The notes below the pieces were generated by a model. It was not told the DNA's origin. It made no database searches and saw only the letters and a program-made list of their open reading frames with translations. Position numbers and translations under genes: made by a program. From assembly GCA_001627335.1 (NCBI GenBank), contig LUPK01000032.1, positions 179,850-243,849 of the forward strand: 64,000 bases of DNA, given 5' to 3'. This document shows positions 61,495 to 64,000 of this stretch, piece by piece. The stretch comes from Nocardioides sp. REDSEA-S33_B3. Lineage in GTDB: Bacteria; Actinomycetota; Actinomycetes; Propionibacteriales; Nocardioidaceae. Each line of letters begins with the position of its first letter. Positions within the stretch are counted from its first letter, which is position 1.

Positions 61495-61835
61495 CGGCGC
61501 ACCGTGGCGAAGACGAGGTCGTGCAGGTCGGCGGGCACGGGTCCACCCTCGTCGGCCCAGCGGACCACCGCGTCCACGCTGTCGCGGTCCAGCACGCCAC
61601 CCAGCCAGGTGTCCTGGGGCCGCCCCCCGCCGGCGAAGTCCCGCACGAGCACCACGTTGCTCCGGTCGCACGCGAGCAGGCAGTCCACCACCCGCACCCG
61701 CACGTCGGCGCCCGCCCGCCCGGCACCGGCGACCAGGGCGTCGCGCAGGCCGTCGTGGTCCACGCCGGGATGCTTCGACTCCGAGCCGCAGCAGCAGTCC
61801 CGACACATCAGCACGTCGCGGTCAGGGAGGCTCAT
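61491..61835 (-). CDS. Thioredoxin-like 2Fe-2S ferredoxin domain protein
   Basis: A 114-residue protein. Cysteines lie at 11, 14, 15 and 16 (MCRDCCCGSESKHPGV) and at 52 and 56 (DCLLACDRSNVVLVRD), the C-x3-C second half typical of thioredoxin-like 2Fe-2S ferredoxins. The number of N-terminal cysteines is unusual. It is coupled to cobF and to ligT by four-base overlaps. An electron-transfer job in cobalamin synthesis is inferred from position. Confidence 0.75.
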   Translation of the reverse strand: MSLPDRDVLMCRDCCCGSESKHPGVDHDGLRDALVAGAGRAGADVRVRVVDCLLACDRSNVVLVRDFAGGGRPQDTWLGGVLDRDSVDAVVRWADEGGPVPADLHDLVFATVRR

Positions 61836-62590
61836 GCCGGCGCCCGCAGGAGGTACAGGTCCATCACCCAGCCGTCGACCTCGGCGGCTCGCTCTCGCGC
61901 GGCCTCGATGGCCCCACCCACGTCACCGACCCGTCCGGCCACGGCCTGCTCCCCGGCCGCGCCGAGGTTCGCCGCCCACCAGATGCTCCAGTCGTCGACC
62001 CCGAGCCCGGCGAGCTCGATACGTCGGTTGAGCATCACCACCACGTTGCGCTGCCCCTGCGCGATCGCCTCCGGCAGCCGCCGCGCGGTCGTCACGTGCA
62101 GCGGCCTGGCCACGTCGTGCAGCACCAGCCGGTGCCGGGCGGCGAGCAACGAGAGGCTGCTGATCCCCGGCACCACCTCGACCTCGAGCGGCACCCGCTC
62201 GCCGAGGGCGTCGAGCAGTCGCAGCGTGGAGTCGTAGAAGCCGGGATCGCCCCAGACCAGCAGGCCCACGTCGCCCGGGTGGGCCGCCAGCGCTCGGTGC
62301 CAGCGCTCGACCCGCGCGGCGTGCCAGGCCGCGACGGCAGCGGCGTACGACGCCTCGTCGTGGCCCTCACGGCGGTCCCTCTCCGCGTCGGGCACCACCA
62401 CCAGCGGTACGCCGTGCTCGGCACAGATGGCGCGCCGCACCGCAAGCAACGGGTCGTGCGTGCCCTTCTCGAAGGCGATCACCACCTCGACCGAGGCCAG
62501 TGCCGCCACCGCCTCCGGTGTGAGGTGCTGCGGCCCCATGCCGATGCCGATCACCCGCACCCGTCGACGGGTGCCGGTCGCGGCGCTCAC
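61832..62590 (-). CDS. cobF: Precorrin-6A synthase (deacetylating)
   Basis: A 252-residue SAM-dependent methylase: VRVIGIGMGPQHLTPEAVAAL, FEKGTHDPLLAVR and LLVWGDPGFYDSTLRLLD are typical of CobF, which methylates C1 and releases acetate from precorrin-5. CobF marks the aerobic pathway. The GTG start overlaps the cobN stop. Confidence 0.94.
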   Translation of the reverse strand: MSAATGTRRRVRVIGIGMGPQHLTPEAVAALASVEVVIAFEKGTHDPLLAVRRAICAEHGVPLVVVPDAERDRREGHDEASYAAAVAAWHAARVERWHRALAAHPGDVGLLVWGDPGFYDSTLRLLDALGERVPLEVEVVPGISSLSLLAARHRLVLHDVARPLHVTTARRLPEAIAQGQRNVVVMLNRRIELAGLGVDDWSIWWAANLGAAGEQAVAGRVGDVGGAIEAARERAAEVDGWVMDLYLLRAPA

Positions 62591-64000
62591 GCGCGGTCCT
62601 CCAGGTCCCCCTCGGTCTCGAGGTAGACCTGCTGCAGCCGAGCGACCAGGTCCGGGTCGGGCTCGGCCCACAACCCCCGGTCGGCGGCCTCGTGCAGCCG
62701 CTCGACGATCCCGCGCAGAGCCCACGGGTTCGAACGGCGCATGAACTCCTGGTTGGCCTCGTCGAGGACGTACTCCTGCGCGAGCGCGGCGTACATCCAG
62801 TCCTGCACCACGCCCGCGGTCGCGTCGAAGCCGAACAGGTAGTCGACGGTGGCGGCGAGCTCGAACGCACCCTTGTAGCCGTGCCGTTGCATCGCGGCGA
62901 TCCACCGCGGGTTGACCACGCGGGCGCGGAAGACGCGGTGGGTCTCCTCCTGCAGCGTGCGGGTGCGCACCGCGTCGGGGCTGGTGGAGTCGCCGACGTA
63001 GGCCTGCGGGTCCGAGCCGGTGAGCGCGCGGACGGTGGCGACCATGCCGCCGTGGTACTGGAAGTAGTCGTCGGAGTCGGCGATGTCGTGCTCGCGGGTG
63101 TCGACGTTCTTGGCCGCGACCTGGATGCGCCTGTACGCCGTGCGCATGTCGTCGGCCGCGGGCCGGCCGTCGAGGTCACGGCCGTAGGCGAAACCGCCCC
63201 ACGCGGTGTAGACCTCCGCGAGGTCGGCGTCGCTGCGCCAGTCCCGCGACTCGACGACCTGCAGGATGCCGGCGCCGTACGACCCCGGCTTGGAGCCGAA
63301 GACCCGCGTCGTCGCGCGGCGCTCGTCGCCGTGCTCGGCGAGGTCGGCCTGCGCGTGCGCCCGGACGTAGTTGAGGTCGTCGGGCTCCTCCAGGGCAGCC
63401 ACCATCCGCACCGCGTCGTCGAGCATCGCCACGACGTGCGGGAAGGCGTCGCGGAAGAAGCCGCTGATCCGCACCGTGACGTCGATGCGCGGTCGGTCCA
63501 GCTCCTCCAGCGGCACGACGACCAGGTCGTTGACGCGCCGCGAGGCCTCGTCCCACTCCGGCCGCACGCCCAGCAGCGCGAGCACCTCGGCGACGTCGTC
63601 TCCGGAGGTGCGCATCGCCGAGGTCCCCCACACCGACAGACCGACCGAGCGCGGGTAGGCGCCGGTGTCCTCGACGTGGCGGCGCAGCAGTCCCTCGGCG
63701 AGGGCCTGGCCGGTCTGCCAGGCCAGCCGGCTGGGCACCGCGCGCGGGTCGACGGTGTAGAAGTTGCGCCCGGTCGGGAGCACGTTGACCAGTCCGCGCA
63801 GCGGCGAGCCGGACGGGCCGGCGGGCACGAAGCCGCCGTCGAGGGCGTGCAGCACCGCGTCGAGCTCGTCGGTCGTGCGGCCCAGCCGCGGCACGACCTG
63901 CTCGGCGGCGAAGCGCAGCACCCGCTGCACCTCGGGGTCGTCGTGCAGGCTCGAGGCGACTGCGGGGTCCCACGCGGCCGCGTCCATCGCCAGCACCAGG
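62587..64000 (-). CDS. cobN: Cobaltochelatase subunit CobN, C-terminal part (5' end outside window)
   Basis: About 470 C-terminal residues of a protein that normally has about 1200. PTGRNFYTVDPRAVPSRLAW, RRHVEDTGAYPRSVGLSVWG, RTSGDDVAEVLALLGVRPEW and HGYKGAFELAATVDYLFGFD are conserved CobN blocks. It inserts cobalt into hydrogenobyrinic acid a,c-diamide with an AAA partner, here probably the chelatase at 46743-48812. The ATG near 63996 is internal. It is upstream of, and coupled to, cobF. Confidence 0.95.
   Translation of the reverse strand, partial: LVLAMDAAAWDPAVASSLHDDPEVQRVLRFAAEQVVPRLGRTTDELDAVLHALDGGFVPAGPSGSPLRGLVNVLPTGRNFYTVDPRAVPSRLAWQTGQALAEGLLRRHVEDTGAYPRSVGLSVWGTSAMRTSGDDVAEVLALLGVRPEWDEASRRVNDLVVVPLEELDRPRIDVTVRISGFFRDAFPHVVAMLDDAVRMVAALEEPDDLNYVRAHAQADLAEHGDERRATTRVFGSKPGSYGAGILQVVESRDWRSDADLAEVYTAWGGFAYGRDLDGRPAADDMRTAYRRIQVAAKNVDTREHDIADSDDYFQYHGGMVATVRALTGSDPQAYVGDSTSPDAVRTRTLQEETHRVFRARVVNPRWIAAMQRHGYKGAFELAATVDYLFGFDATAGVVQDWMYAALAQEYVLDEANQEFMRRSNPWALRGIVERLHEAADRGLWAEPDPDLVARLQQVYLETEGDLEDRA

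Noticed and set aside
1..64000. tRNA, rRNA, insertion sequences, prophage or attachment sites
   Set aside because: Nothing found on reading: no transposase or integrase frames and no tRNA-like cloverleaf was noticed; a tRNA scan was not possible here.

Overview
The window is a GC-rich chromosomal stretch, almost fully coding, with many GTG starts and many 4-base ATGA/GTGA overlaps. WhiB1, the SigH/RshA pair, PdtaS, bL37, Kgd, Ni-SOD and mycothiol-type stress regulators point to a high-GC actinobacterium. The family mix (DUF222-HNH, MerR-DICT, an ECF sigma factor with a membrane extension) fits the Nocardioidaceae, for example Nocardioides; that placement is inference. No rRNA, tRNA, CRISPR array, phage or insertion sequence was seen.

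Layout. (1) 1-7.6 kb: end of an unrecognised protein, an LCP cell-wall enzyme coupled to a repeat-tailed lipoprotein, the 2-oxoglutarate decarboxylase kgd with its DUF6104 partner, and an acetoacetate-decarboxylase-like protein. (2) 7.6-14.6 kb: a fatty-acid desaturase and its electron-transfer reductase facing a TetR regulator, two coupled oxidoreductases, malic enzyme, and the Ni-superoxide dismutase with its maturation protease. (3) 14.6-33 kb: regulation and core functions (anti-sigma/SigB, whiB1, pdtaS, rshA/sigH, SRAP, an SOS-controlled DUF222-HNH protein, a sigma factor fused to an anti-sigma-like membrane segment, aroA, rsgA, hisN). From memory the gene set whiB1, pdtaS, rshA/sigH, SRAP, aroA, rsgA, desaturase/reductase resembles the Rv3219-Rv3230c neighbourhood of Mycobacterium tuberculosis. 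(4) 33-43.6 kb: CBS and FHA proteins, a MerR-DICT regulator with an FAD oxidoreductase, signal peptidase I, FKBP, a lactate-monooxygenase-like enzyme, DUF445, a cytidylyltransferase and a secreted metalloprotease.

(5) 43.6 kb to the end is a large aerobic (late cobalt insertion) cobalamin locus: cobC-cobB-cobO-chelatase under one cobalamin riboswitch, cobL, then cobG-cobH-cobIJ-cobM under a second, cbtB-cbtA-cobT-cobS under a third, then cobU, cobD, and the coupled chain cobN-cobF-ferredoxin-ligT-cobQ-cobK. These cover precorrin-2 to cobalamin plus cobalt uptake; the genes making precorrin-2 are not in the window. CobG is short and lacks the C-terminal cysteine motifs expected for its Fe-S cluster.

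Most interesting signals: a LexA box that exactly fills the spacer of a promoter driving an apparently leaderless DUF222-HNH mRNA; a SigH-type promoter placed so that a longer SigH could be made from a leaderless start; the membrane-tethered sigma fusion; the truncated CobG and the two non-cobalamin genes inside the cob operon; and two small dispersed repeat families, one a 28-bp palindrome in two stop-to-stop gaps, the other a 22-bp-period repeat right after two stop codons.
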